A stretch of DNA of 10,735 nucleotides from Bacteroidales bacterium (GTDB taxonomy: Bacteria; Bacteroidota; Bacteroidia; Bacteroidales; Muribaculaceae), in NCBI GenBank assembly GCA_900752535.1, contig CAADVV010000177.1:1-10735 (forward strand), written 5' to 3'. A program made the position numbers and the translations under genes. Position 1 is the first letter of the stretch. Each line of letters begins with the position of its first letter. This document shows, piece by piece, positions 1 to 5,839 of the stretch. The notes beneath the pieces are model-generated. The model made no database searches. It had not been told where the DNA came from and saw only the letters and a program-made list of their open reading frames with translations.

Positions 1-3
1 CTA

Positions 4-62
4 CTATTGGCGAAACAATAGGTCAACTCTTTTCACTCCTCTGAGTGAATGGCTGACAGCCA
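4..62. repeat. three consecutive short inverted repeats downstream of rho
   Basis: Three perfect dyads follow one another: CTATTG/CAATAG at 4-9 and 16-21 (6 bp, 6-base loop), TTCACTC/GAGTGAA at 32-38 and 43-49 (7 bp, 4-base loop), and TGGCT/AGCCA at 50-54 and 58-62 (5 bp, 3-base loop). They lie 42 to 100 bases past the rho stop codon on the minus strand, so they would fall in the 3' end of a rho transcript. None is followed by a clear T-run on either strand, so they do not make a textbook intrinsic terminator. They may instead be 3'-end-stabilising structures or part of a neighbouring element that begins outside the window. Confidence 0.4.
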
Positions 63-103
63 CTGATGCAACTTTTCACGTCACACGGAGTCCGAATCGT
101 AAA

Positions 104-2170
104 TCAGTCGCCCATGGTGCGCAATAGTTCGTCGTTGTCGGTCGTGCGCTCCATGCGGTCTTTGATAAATTCCATAGCCTCTATGGGATTGCGGTCACTC
201 AGGAAGCGGCGCAGAATCCACATGCGGTTGAGCGTCTCAGGCCTGAGGAGCAGATCGTCGCGACGTGTGCTCGACGCCATGATATCGACAGCCGGGAAAA
301 TTCGCTTGTTGGAGAGCGTTCGGTTAAGCTGAAGTTCCATGTTTCCTGTGCCCTTGAATTCCTCAAAGATGACTTCATCCATCTTCGAGCTTGTCTCTGT
401 CAGCGCGGTTGCGATTATCGTTAATGAACCGCCGCCCTCGATGTTACGGGCAGCTCCAAAGAATCGTTTGGGTTTCTGGAGTGCGTTGGCGTCAACACCG
501 CCCGAGAGGATTTTGCCAGATGCGGGCTGTGCCGTATTATATGCACGCGCCAGACGTGTGATAGAGTCAAGCAGGATAACGACATCGTGTCCGCACTCAA
601 CCAGACGTTTTGCCTTTTCGAGAACAATGCCGGCGATCTTCACATGACGGTCGGCAGGCTCGTCGAAAGTAGAGGCGATTACTTCGGCATTCACACTGCG
701 GCTCATGTCGGTCACCTCTTCGGGACGCTCGTCAATCAGAAGAATCATGATATAAGTTTCAGGATGATTCTCAGCAATGGCATTGGCGATATCTTTCAGA
801 AGTATTGTCTTACCAGTTTTAGGAGGAGCCACAATCAGACCGCGCTGCCCCTTGCCAATCGGCGAGAACATATCAACCACGCGTGTCGAGATGTTGCAGG
901 TCGAACCACTGGTCAAATCAAACTTCTCGTCAGGGAAAAGAGGTGTCAGATGCTCAAAAGCCACACGATCGCGGATAAACTCGGGTGATCGTCCGTTGAT
1001 TTCAGCGATAGAGGTTATGCGGAAATATTTCTCACTGGGCTTTGGAGGCCTGACCATGGCCTCGACCACATCGCCTGTCTTGAGAGCGTAACGCTTGATT
1101 TCTTGCTGCGAGACAAAAACGTCATCAGGCGACGCCAGATAGTTGAAGTCACTCGAACGTAGAAAACCGTTATTGTCAGGCTGAATTTCGAGGACACCAG
1201 ATGTGCGGATAAAATTGTCGAAATTATATTGAGGCATCTGGTTCTGCTGATTCTGCTGAACCTGATTTCCTTTATTCTTTTTATTTTTTGGTTGTTTCTC
1301 CTGTTTTTCCAGACCAGGCTCACCAATGACAATCGGAGCTGTCTGACGGGCAATAGCCTCACGCTGGGCAGCCTCCTCTTTCTCGCGCTGGGAGCGAGGC
1401 ACAAAACGACGTCCTTCGCTACGTGGGAAGAAACTGCCGAGCGAGCTTGTCTGATTGGCCGGAGCATTGTGGGGACGGAATTCACGGCGTCCCGTCGGCT
1501 GCTGGGGCATAGATTCTTCTGCCGGCTGATTCATGACAGGCCGGAAATCGTCAGGCGCTGCAATGGGCGGCATCTCGACTTGAGCATCGTCAGGACGGTT
1601 CTCGTCAACGGCAGGCAGCAGTGCAGGCATCTGAGGCCGGTCAAAGTCGAGGACCGGCTGTTGTGTCTGCTCCTCTACCTGGGCATTTTTACGCGGACGT
1701 CCGCGACGGCTGCGTTTCTGCACAACTTCGCCTTCAGGCTGCCGGGAGCCATCATCTTGAGTATCATCAGTTGTAGCCTGAACATCGACCTGCCGTGAGG
1801 ATTCGGCTGACGGTTCGGGTGTCTGACTTTTTGGCTTGCGACCACGTTTCTTGGGTTGGGGAGACTCAGACTCCGCCTGAGCGGCAGGAGCTTCATCAGC
1901 TGAAGCAGGCTCCGTTTCAGCAGGTTTGGCTTTAGGTTTGCGGCCACGTTTCTTCGACTCGGGATTGGTGGTAGTGTCGCCCTCCTTTCGTGACTGGCGA
2001 CGTGTTTTCTCGACGTCTTCTTTGGCCGAAGCCTCTGCCTGCTCATCAATTATGCGATATACCAGGTCAATACCACTATCCTTATCTACTTTTTTCAAAC
2101 CCATGCCCTCGGCTATCTGACGAAGCTGTTCGTCTGACATAGCCTCAAGGCTTTCATAATCGTATTTCAT
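104..2170 (-). CDS. rho: transcription termination factor Rho, with long disordered N-terminal insert
   Basis: Rho is the hexameric RNA-dependent ATPase/helicase that binds C-rich, unstructured RNA and terminates transcription. The protein is 688 residues from this ATG, against about 420 in E. coli. A short N-terminal helical segment (about 1-45) is followed by about 270 residues of charged, Q/P/E-rich, low-complexity sequence. This contains three basic AT-hook-like motifs: KKRGRKPK at about 74 and 107, and RRGRPRK at about 155. The RNA-binding cold-shock-type fold starts near 322. The ATPase core then shows Walker A (APPKTGKT, about 448), Walker B (VVILLD, about 530), the Q-loop (LSGGVDANAL, about 556) and the R-loop (KGTGN, about 606), all intact. 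A TTG at 2206 would add 12 residues; I prefer the ATG because MKYDYESL runs straight into the conserved N-terminal helix. The insert is typical of Bacteroidota Rho. In B. thetaiotaomicron such a region is reported to drive phase separation. The gene has its own promoter and a long leader. Confidence 0.97.
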   Translation of the reverse strand: MKYDYESLEAMSDEQLRQIAEGMGLKKVDKDSGIDLVYRIIDEQAEASAKEDVEKTRRQSRKEGDTTTNPESKKRGRKPKAKPAETEPASADEAPAAQAESESPQPKKRGRKPKSQTPEPSAESSRQVDVQATTDDTQDDGSRQPEGEVVQKRSRRGRPRKNAQVEEQTQQPVLDFDRPQMPALLPAVDENRPDDAQVEMPPIAAPDDFRPVMNQPAEESMPQQPTGRREFRPHNAPANQTSSLGSFFPRSEGRRFVPRSQREKEEAAQREAIARQTAPIVIGEPGLEKQEKQPKNKKNKGNQVQQNQQNQMPQYNFDNFIRTSGVLEIQPDNNGFLRSSDFNYLASPDDVFVSQQEIKRYALKTGDVVEAMVRPPKPSEKYFRITSIAEINGRSPEFIRDRVAFEHLTPLFPDEKFDLTSGSTCNISTRVVDMFSPIGKGQRGLIVAPPKTGKTILLKDIANAIAENHPETYIMILLIDERPEEVTDMSRSVNAEVIASTFDEPADRHVKIAGIVLEKAKRLVECGHDVVILLDSITRLARAYNTAQPASGKILSGGVDANALQKPKRFFGAARNIEGGGSLTIIATALTETSSKMDEVIFEEFKGTGNMELQLNRTLSNKRIFPAVDIMASSTRRDDLLLRPETLNRMWILRRFLSDRNPIEAMEFIKDRMERTTDNDELLRTMGD

Positions 2171-2488
2171 ATTATTGTCCGTGTCTGTCTTAGAGAACAA
2201 ACTCAAATAGTTATTTCTTAATATTCTGGACCTTCAAAATCAGACATCCGCGACAACACCGGCATCAGAATGTCTCAGCTGCGGAGAATGATTTAATGGC
2301 GTTTAGTTCAGGGTAACTGCCCGGATTATCATCAGCCGACATGAATCGTAATAACTGACGGAGAGATAAGAGTCGAAACTGATCGTCCGGAGGATAAACA
2401 AAAAATTGGAGAGATATCGAAAAACATGATTCCTCGTGAATCATTAGGGGAGATCGCTTCGATGATTATAGCGCCCCTTCGTTTAAAT
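2171..2488 (-). promoter_or_regulatory. long structured rho leader (5' UTR)
   Basis: If transcription starts about 7 bases after the -7 box at 2495-2502, rho has a leader of about 318 nt. Read in the transcript sense, bases 2355-2424 hold 31 T, 19 C, 11 A and 9 G by my hand count. This is a pyrimidine-rich, G-poor stretch of the kind Rho itself loads on. Upstream of it a 7-bp perfect hairpin (ATGATTC/GAATCAT, 2426-2444, 5-base loop) ends at the start codon of a possible leader ORF. Nearer rho, AGACAT/ATGTCT (2270-2275 with 2242-2247) closes a bulged stem-loop that has an inner CCG/CGG. E. coli rho is autoregulated by attenuation in its leader; a similar role here is inference from layout. Confidence 0.4.
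2332..2427 (-). CDS. possible 31-residue leader peptide upstream of rho
   Basis: This is an ATG-to-TGA frame of 31 codons lying wholly inside the rho leader, about 60 bases after the predicted transcript start and about 160 bases before the rho ATG. An AGGA sits 4 bases before the ATG, preceded by ACG, which is notable in a group that makes little use of Shine-Dalgarno sites. That AGGA lies in the loop and 3' arm of the 2426-2444 hairpin, so folding could limit access to it. The product begins MFFDISPIFC and matches no family I recognise. The frame covers most of the pyrimidine-rich tract, so ribosomes on it could mask that tract. E. coli has a 33-codon leader ORF (rhoL) in the same place. 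A frame this short can arise by chance. Confidence 0.28.
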   Translation of the reverse strand: MFFDISPIFCLSSGRSVSTLISPSVITIHVG

Positions 2489-2494
2489 ACGCTG

Positions 2495-2526
2495 CAAATT
2501 TATACAATTCTCAAATGTTAAACAAG
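2495..2526 (-). promoter_or_regulatory. predicted rho promoter (Bacteroidota type)
   Basis: On the minus strand the -7 element TAAATTTG (2502-2495) matches the Bacteroidota consensus TAnnTTTG exactly. Twenty bases upstream is CTTG (2526-2523), three of four matches to the -33 TTTG. Transcription would start near 2488. Confidence 0.5.
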
Positions 2527-2536
2527 ATTTCGCGTC

Positions 2537-2577
2537 AAAAAGTTTTTCCGGGCACTTGAGATTGAATATTCGGAAAA
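2537..2577 (-). terminator. candidate intrinsic terminator after manA
   Basis: On the minus strand TTTTCCG (2577-2571) pairs with CGGAAAA (2550-2544), a 7-bp stem. It is followed by AC and then five T (2541-2537). It begins 17 bases past the manA stop. The loop is long (20 bases) and the stem is partly A/T, so it would be a modest terminator. It lies upstream of the rho promoter and would insulate rho from manA. Confidence 0.4.
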
Positions 2578-2594
2578 GATGAAAGTCGTGGCTG

Positions 2595-3653
2595 TCAGAG
2601 CAAGATAAGAAGCAGAGTCATCTCACCTCGGGCCGTCGCGTTGCTGAGTGCTGCGGGCATAAGCAGAGAGTTACCGGCAGACAGGGAGACCTCGCTTTCA
2701 CCGGCGGTCACAAGGCCGGAACCCTCAATACATGTCATGATGACGAACGCATCGCCTGCGTCAGGAACAAGGCGACAGCCATTGACCTTTATGCGTTTCA
2801 CGCGGCAGAAATCACAAATGTGGATATCGGTGTCTGCTACGCTGTCGGGGTCAGTGTGATGGCGCGCACTTGCTGTGTCACTGAAATCTATGGCTTCGAC
2901 AGCTTGCTCGACATGGAGCTCGCGGGGCGAGCCTGAGGCGTCAAGACGGTCGTAGTCAAACACGCGAAAGGTCAGGTCGGCCGACCGCTGAACCTCTACG
3001 AGAAGATTCCCGGCGCCGATAGAGTGAATTCGTCCGGCCGGAAGGTTGTAGACGTCACCGCGGTGGCTGTCAAAACGATTTATGACTTCTCCGAGGGTGT
3101 GGCTCTCGAGATGGCGCATGAATGTGGCCGCATCGAGTTCGCGGGCAAAACCCGCCATAATTGTGGCGCCGGGAGCCGAGCGGAGTATATACCACATCTC
3201 GTCCTTACCGTGCGTATGATAGCGGCTTCTGGCAAGCTCTTCACCGGGGTGAACCTGCACCGACAGATCATCGGTAGCCTCGATTATTTTAACCAGCAGC
3301 GGGAAATAGTCTCCAAAGCGGCTGTATGCGTCGGCTCCCACAAGCGCCTCACGATAGAGCGACGTAAGCTCTGAAAGCGTGTATCCTGCGAGCGAGCCCT
3401 CAGCGACGACACTCTCGCGGCCTTCAACAGCCGACACTTCCCAACTCTCGCCGACGGCCGGCGGCGCATCGCTGAGACCTTTCAGCGCCGCTATCATCGA
3501 GCCACCCCATATCGTGGGTTTAAGATTGGGACGAAAAGTCAGTAGATATAGCGGCGGAAGCGGCATGACACGCCCTCCGGCGCGGCCCGCGGCATTTATG
3601 CTGTGGGTCGTGTCAGATGACGTCTGTGAATTGAAGTCAGAGGCGTAAGTCAT
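2595..3653 (-). CDS. manA: mannose-6-phosphate isomerase, class I (cupin, zinc)
   Basis: The enzyme interconverts mannose 6-phosphate and fructose 6-phosphate in the cytoplasm. It feeds mannose into glycolysis or supplies GDP-mannose for glycans. The protein is 352 residues and resembles the short bacterial ManA type. The family opening is seen as FRPNLKPTIWGG (40-51). Zinc ligands fit Q133 and H135 in SVQVHPGEE, E152 in KDEMWY, and H210 in PAGRIHSIGAGN, followed by the conserved VQRSADLTFRVFDYDR. The first 29 residues, rich in S, T, G and A, are not part of the usual family N-terminus; a second ATG at 3566 (MPLPPLYLLTF) would give 323 residues, the more typical length. Both starts lie downstream of the predicted transcript start, so the sequence does not settle the matter. 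The upstream neighbour is an unrelated sigma factor with an apparent terminator between them, so manA is probably transcribed alone. Confidence 0.93.
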   Translation of the reverse strand: MTYASDFNSQTSSDTTHSINAAGRAGGRVMPLPPLYLLTFRPNLKPTIWGGSMIAALKGLSDAPPAVGESWEVSAVEGRESVVAEGSLAGYTLSELTSLYREALVGADAYSRFGDYFPLLVKIIEATDDLSVQVHPGEELARSRYHTHGKDEMWYILRSAPGATIMAGFARELDAATFMRHLESHTLGEVINRFDSHRGDVYNLPAGRIHSIGAGNLLVEVQRSADLTFRVFDYDRLDASGSPRELHVEQAVEAIDFSDTASARHHTDPDSVADTDIHICDFCRVKRIKVNGCRLVPDAGDAFVIMTCIEGSGLVTAGESEVSLSAGNSLLMPAALSNATARGEMTLLLILL

Positions 3654-3718
3654 GATTGTTAGCTTCTTAAGTCTTTATAGAAGTCACTGAGAGTCTGAAA
3701 GTGTCTGATTTGACTCCG

Positions 3719-3752
3719 CAAAGATAGTCTTTCGCGGCGAAATTTCAGCAAA
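3719..3752 (-). promoter_or_regulatory. predicted manA promoter (Bacteroidota type)
   Basis: On the minus strand TATCTTTG (3726-3719) is an exact TAnnTTTG -7 box, and TTTG (3752-3749) is an exact -33 box. The spacing is 22 bases, slightly above the usual 19-21. The spacer contains the dyad TTTCG/CGAAA (3730-3734 and 3738-3742), which could be an operator. Transcription would start near 3712, about 58 bases before the longer manA reading frame. Confidence 0.5.
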
Positions 3753-3795
3753 TGAAAGCGACAGAATCGCGAATTATTTGTCGCGGTTCTGTCGC
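3749..3795 (-). terminator. strong stem-loop, likely sigma-factor terminator
   Basis: A long imperfect palindrome spans 3758-3795. GCGACAGAA (3758-3766) pairs with TTCTGTCGC (3787-3795), then one T/G position, then CGCGA (3768-3772) pairs with TCGCG (3781-3785) around an 8-base loop. That is 14 Watson-Crick pairs in a 15-position stem. The odd position is a G-U wobble in plus-strand RNA and a C-A mismatch in minus-strand RNA. On the minus strand the stem is followed at once by TTTCATTTG, a U-rich tail, 43 bases past the sigma stop codon. The last four bases of that tail are the manA -33 box. A second perfect stem (CGGACC/GGTCCG, 3810-3815 and 3825-3830) lies between this one and the sigma stop. 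Confidence 0.5.
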
Positions 3796-3809
3796 AATAT
3801 GGTATGATT

Positions 3810-3830
3810 CGGACCTGATTTTAGGGTCCG
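3810..3830. repeat. 6-bp inverted repeat just past the first sigma gene
   Basis: CGGACC (3810-3815) and GGTCCG (3825-3830) form a perfect GC-rich stem with a 9-base loop, starting 7 bases after the sigma stop codon on the minus strand. It has no T-run and stands directly before the larger stem-loop at 3758-3795, so it may be a 3'-end processing or stability element. Confidence 0.4.
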
Positions 3831-3837
3831 GAAGGTG

Positions 3838-4428
3838 TCAGAACGACAGGGCGATATTATACTCTTTGGCCATGCGGCGCATGTTGAGCAGGGCATATCT
3901 CATGCGTCCGAGAGCGGTGTTGATGCTCACACCGGTTGCTTCAGCAATCTCCTTGAACGACATGTCGCGATAGTAGCGCATCATGAGCACCTTGCGCTGG
4001 GCGTCGGGCAGGGCATGAATCAGGCGGCGGATGTCGGCACGCACCTGACGACCGATGAGAACATCTTCGATGGAGTCGTCACACAGCTCCTGGCGGTTGA
4101 GAATATCAATCTCCTCGTTGTCGGTCGAGACATTACCCTCGCTTTTGTTTTGGCGGAAATAGTCAATCACCAGATTGTGTGCGATGCGCGTAATCCAGGC
4201 CGAAAACTTGCCGTTCTCGGTATATCGGTTCTGCCGTATGGTCGTGATTGCCTTGACAAACGTCTCCTGAAAGATGTCGTCAGCTATATCCTTATCCTTG
4301 ACAATATAATAAATATAAGAAAAAACACGGTTTTGGTGACGCTTGAGAAGCGTGTCGAAAGCCTTGTTGTCTCCGTTGGCATAAGCCGCCACCAACTGCT
4401 CGTCGGTGAGCTTAGTCATTTTCTGCAT
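3838..4428 (-). CDS. ECF (group 4) RNA polymerase sigma factor, sigma-70 family
   Basis: A 196-residue ECF-type sigma factor that would direct RNA polymerase to a dedicated promoter set. Region 2 spans about 22-93, with the core-binding and -10 segments visible as DIADDIFQETFVKA and FSAWITRIAHNLVIDYFRQ. A linker rich in N, E and D follows (about 94-120). Region 4 spans about 136-187 and ends in the helix-turn-helix MSFKEIAEATGVSINTALGR. The C-terminus (RRMAKEYNIALSF) is of the kind found in a widely shared Bacteroidota ECF factor. No anti-sigma gene adjoins it: manA lies downstream and a gene-free stretch of 380 bp upstream. Its promoter has the housekeeping consensus rather than an obvious autoregulated one. 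I cannot name its regulon. A second ATG three codons in is equally usable as a start. Confidence 0.93.
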   Translation of the reverse strand: MQKMTKLTDEQLVAAYANGDNKAFDTLLKRHQNRVFSYIYYIVKDKDIADDIFQETFVKAITTIRQNRYTENGKFSAWITRIAHNLVIDYFRQNKSEGNVSTDNEEIDILNRQELCDDSIEDVLIGRQVRADIRRLIHALPDAQRKVLMMRYYRDMSFKEIAEATGVSINTALGRMRYALLNMRRMAKEYNIALSF

Positions 4429-4454
4429 TTTTCTCTTTAATGGTTTGGTTAAAG

Positions 4455-4464
4455 TAGAATTCTA
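4455..4464. repeat. 10-bp perfect palindrome in the sigma leader
   Basis: TAGAATTCTA is self-complementary with no loop and lies 27-36 bases upstream of the sigma start codon, inside the predicted 5' UTR. It could be a dimeric protein-binding site. It could also be chance in an A/T-rich region. Confidence 0.3.
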
Positions 4465-4531
4465 ATCGATAGGCAGAGTGTTTATGGTTGTAGTTTTAGT
4501 TAGAATAATATATCTGCAAAAGACGCGAATA

Positions 4532-4563
4532 CAAAATTACAAAACAAACGCACACGATCCAAA
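4532..4563 (-). promoter_or_regulatory. predicted promoter of the first ECF sigma gene
   Basis: On the minus strand TTTG (4563-4560), exactly 20 bases, then TAATTTTG (4539-4532) match the Bacteroidota primary-sigma consensus in every defined position. Transcription would start near 4525, giving a leader of about 97 nt. This is the best promoter in the window. Confidence 0.65.
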
Positions 4564-4808
4564 GAATCAGGATGCGGTTTAACCAACTTTAACAGCGCCG
4601 ATGCAATAATTTCAGAGGTCATATGTTAACAGCCTCCACTACCTCATGGACATAACACGATGTGCAACTACATGACTCTAAGTTTTTTCACCCTCCATGC
4701 AATATTACTCCACACTGTGTCGTTTCACTTTTGAACGCATACATAAAAACATGCGCCGCCCCCCGGATTTCCGCATAACCGGACCCGACACCTCTAACAA
4801 TTCTGCCC
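4564..4808. other. gene-free spacer between the opposed gene blocks
   Basis: This is the rest of the 380-bp gap between the minus-strand sigma gene and the plus-strand small ORF. I find no convincing coding frame, RNA gene or plus-strand TAnnTTTG box. It holds GGTTTAACC (4576-4584). The 9-mer TTTAACCAA (4578-4586) recurs inverted at 4445-4453, so the two copies flank the sigma promoter. A TTTTG at 4729-4733 has no -7 partner at the right distance, so the plus-strand promoter for the genes that follow remains unidentified. Confidence 0.4.
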
Positions 4809-5027
4809 ATGAAGAAATTCTCTACTCCAAACTCTCTTGAAATGTCCGAATCAGACCGGACAACGACATCGACAATGACAAAACAACTTACTCAAGATGA
4901 AACCGACCGGGAGACTGTTCCCGCTCCGCGCAAGTCTACGATTGAGTTTCTCAGGCAATTCGCCAGAGCCTACAGTTCCGAGCCGCATGTATCCATAGCC
5001 GAACTGAGAGGCGCCGTCATGAACTGA
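4809..5027 (+). CDS. small hypothetical protein, 72 residues
   Basis: I do not recognise a function. The N-terminal half (1-40) is polar and probably disordered, rich in S, T, E and D. The C-terminal half begins with RKSTIEFLRQFARAY (about 42-56), which would form an amphipathic helix, and ends with a short segment LRGAVMN. From memory, short Bacteroidales proteins of unknown function often end with a similar K-S-T-x-x-F/I-x-x-F-A-x-x-Y helix, so I think this one is real. Other in-frame ATGs at 4842 and 4875 would give 61 or 50 residues and keep the helix. No signal peptide or membrane segment is visible. It lies 43 bp before the HAD gene and may share its transcript. Confidence 0.6.
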   Translation: MKKFSTPNSLEMSESDRTTTSTMTKQLTQDETDRETVPAPRKSTIEFLRQFARAYSSEPHVSIAELRGAVMN

Positions 5028-5070
5028 ACGCCATCGACTTTCCACGCTCTTACTTTCTTAGCGTAATCAG

Positions 5071-5778
5071 TTGGTACACAACTACGACACTTCAACCGGT
5101 CGTCTGTCGACATTCATTATCTTCGACCTTGACGACACACTGTTTGCCGAACGCGACTATCTCCTGAGCGCTTACCGCGAGATCTCCCGACGACTCGAAA
5201 GGGAAATCGGATTTGATGCCGCACGGGCCTATGAAATCATGACAACCACTAACGCCAACGCTTTTGACGCGCTGACGTCAGCCATAGGCGGAGCCCGCGA
5301 CGACATCTGGATGGTAGACATCTATCGCACACACATTCCCGACATAGTCCTCGCTCCCGGCGTAGCCGACGCGCTGGCAACACTACGTCGCCTCGGCTAC
5401 CAGATGGGAATACTGACCGAAGGACGTTCCCTGACACAAAGCAACAAAATCGAAGCCCTCGGACTGCGGCGTTTCATGACTGCCGGACCCATGATAGCTA
5501 CGCCACGATGTCGCGGCGGTGAAGGCAAATCATTCGCCGCATATGCAGCTTCGAACAAAGCCGACAGATATATTTCTGTCGGCGACAACCCCGCCAAAGA
5601 TTTCGCCGAACCAAACGCCCTCGGCTGGCCGACAATCGCCATAAGAGACCGAGGCTTCAATATCCATCCACAGAATTTCGACGCTGTCGCTCCCGGCTCA
5701 CGCCCCCGCCATATCATTGACAGCGTGGACCAATTGCCCGACCTACTCGGACGCGGCGACATTTTTTCTCATCTCTGA
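5071..5778 (+). CDS. HAD-superfamily phosphatase/hydrolase, TTG start
   Basis: A 235-residue cytoplasmic haloacid dehalogenase-type hydrolase; substrate unknown. Motif I is FDLDDTLF (18-25), with D19 as the expected nucleophile and D21 as the acid/base. An alpha-helical cap occupies about 28-90. Motif II is ILTEGRS (T116). The motif III lysine is probably K153 in EGKSFAAYA. Motif IV is ISVGDNPAKDF (168-178), with D172 and D177 for magnesium. All catalytic elements are present, so it should be active. The spacing suggests the phosphoglycolate phosphatase/YjjG-like branch. The start is TTG: an in-frame TAG lies at 5059-5061, and the first in-frame ATG comes well after motif I, so no ATG start is possible. 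It lies 43 bp after the small ORF and 61 bp before the second sigma factor. Confidence 0.88.
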   Translation: MVHNYDTSTGRLSTFIIFDLDDTLFAERDYLLSAYREISRRLEREIGFDAARAYEIMTTTNANAFDALTSAIGGARDDIWMVDIYRTHIPDIVLAPGVADALATLRRLGYQMGILTEGRSLTQSNKIEALGLRRFMTAGPMIATPRCRGGEGKSFAAYAASNKADRYISVGDNPAKDFAEPNALGWPTIAIRDRGFNIHPQNFDAVAPGSRPRHIIDSVDQLPDLLGRGDIFSHL

Positions 5779-5839
5779 TGTCACTATTCGGCAAAAGCCG
5801 CGTCTAACGAGTTAAACGAAACGTCATCAACCCGACACA

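Noticed and set aside
2..127. Open frame entering from the left edge on the plus strand and ending inside rho antisense
   Set aside because: It could be the tail of a convergent gene, but 41 codons without a motif and overlap with the rho 3' end do not support a call.
1229..1798. 189-residue open frame on the plus strand
   Set aside because: It lies wholly antisense to the low-complexity part of rho. Its composition follows from the complementary Q/P/E-rich codons, and it shows no domain.
2204..2206. TTG as the rho start codon
   Set aside because: It would add 12 residues unlike the usual Rho N-terminus. The ATG at 2170 begins directly at the conserved helix. It cannot be excluded without proteomics.
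3835..4440. 201-residue open frame on the plus strand
   Set aside because: It covers the first sigma gene almost exactly on the opposite strand. The sigma reading has clear region 2 and region 4 motifs.
4851..5045. 64-residue frame antisense to the small hypothetical gene
   Set aside because: It is Arg/Gly-rich without any motif, and the plus-strand reading gives a plausible helix and better gene spacing.
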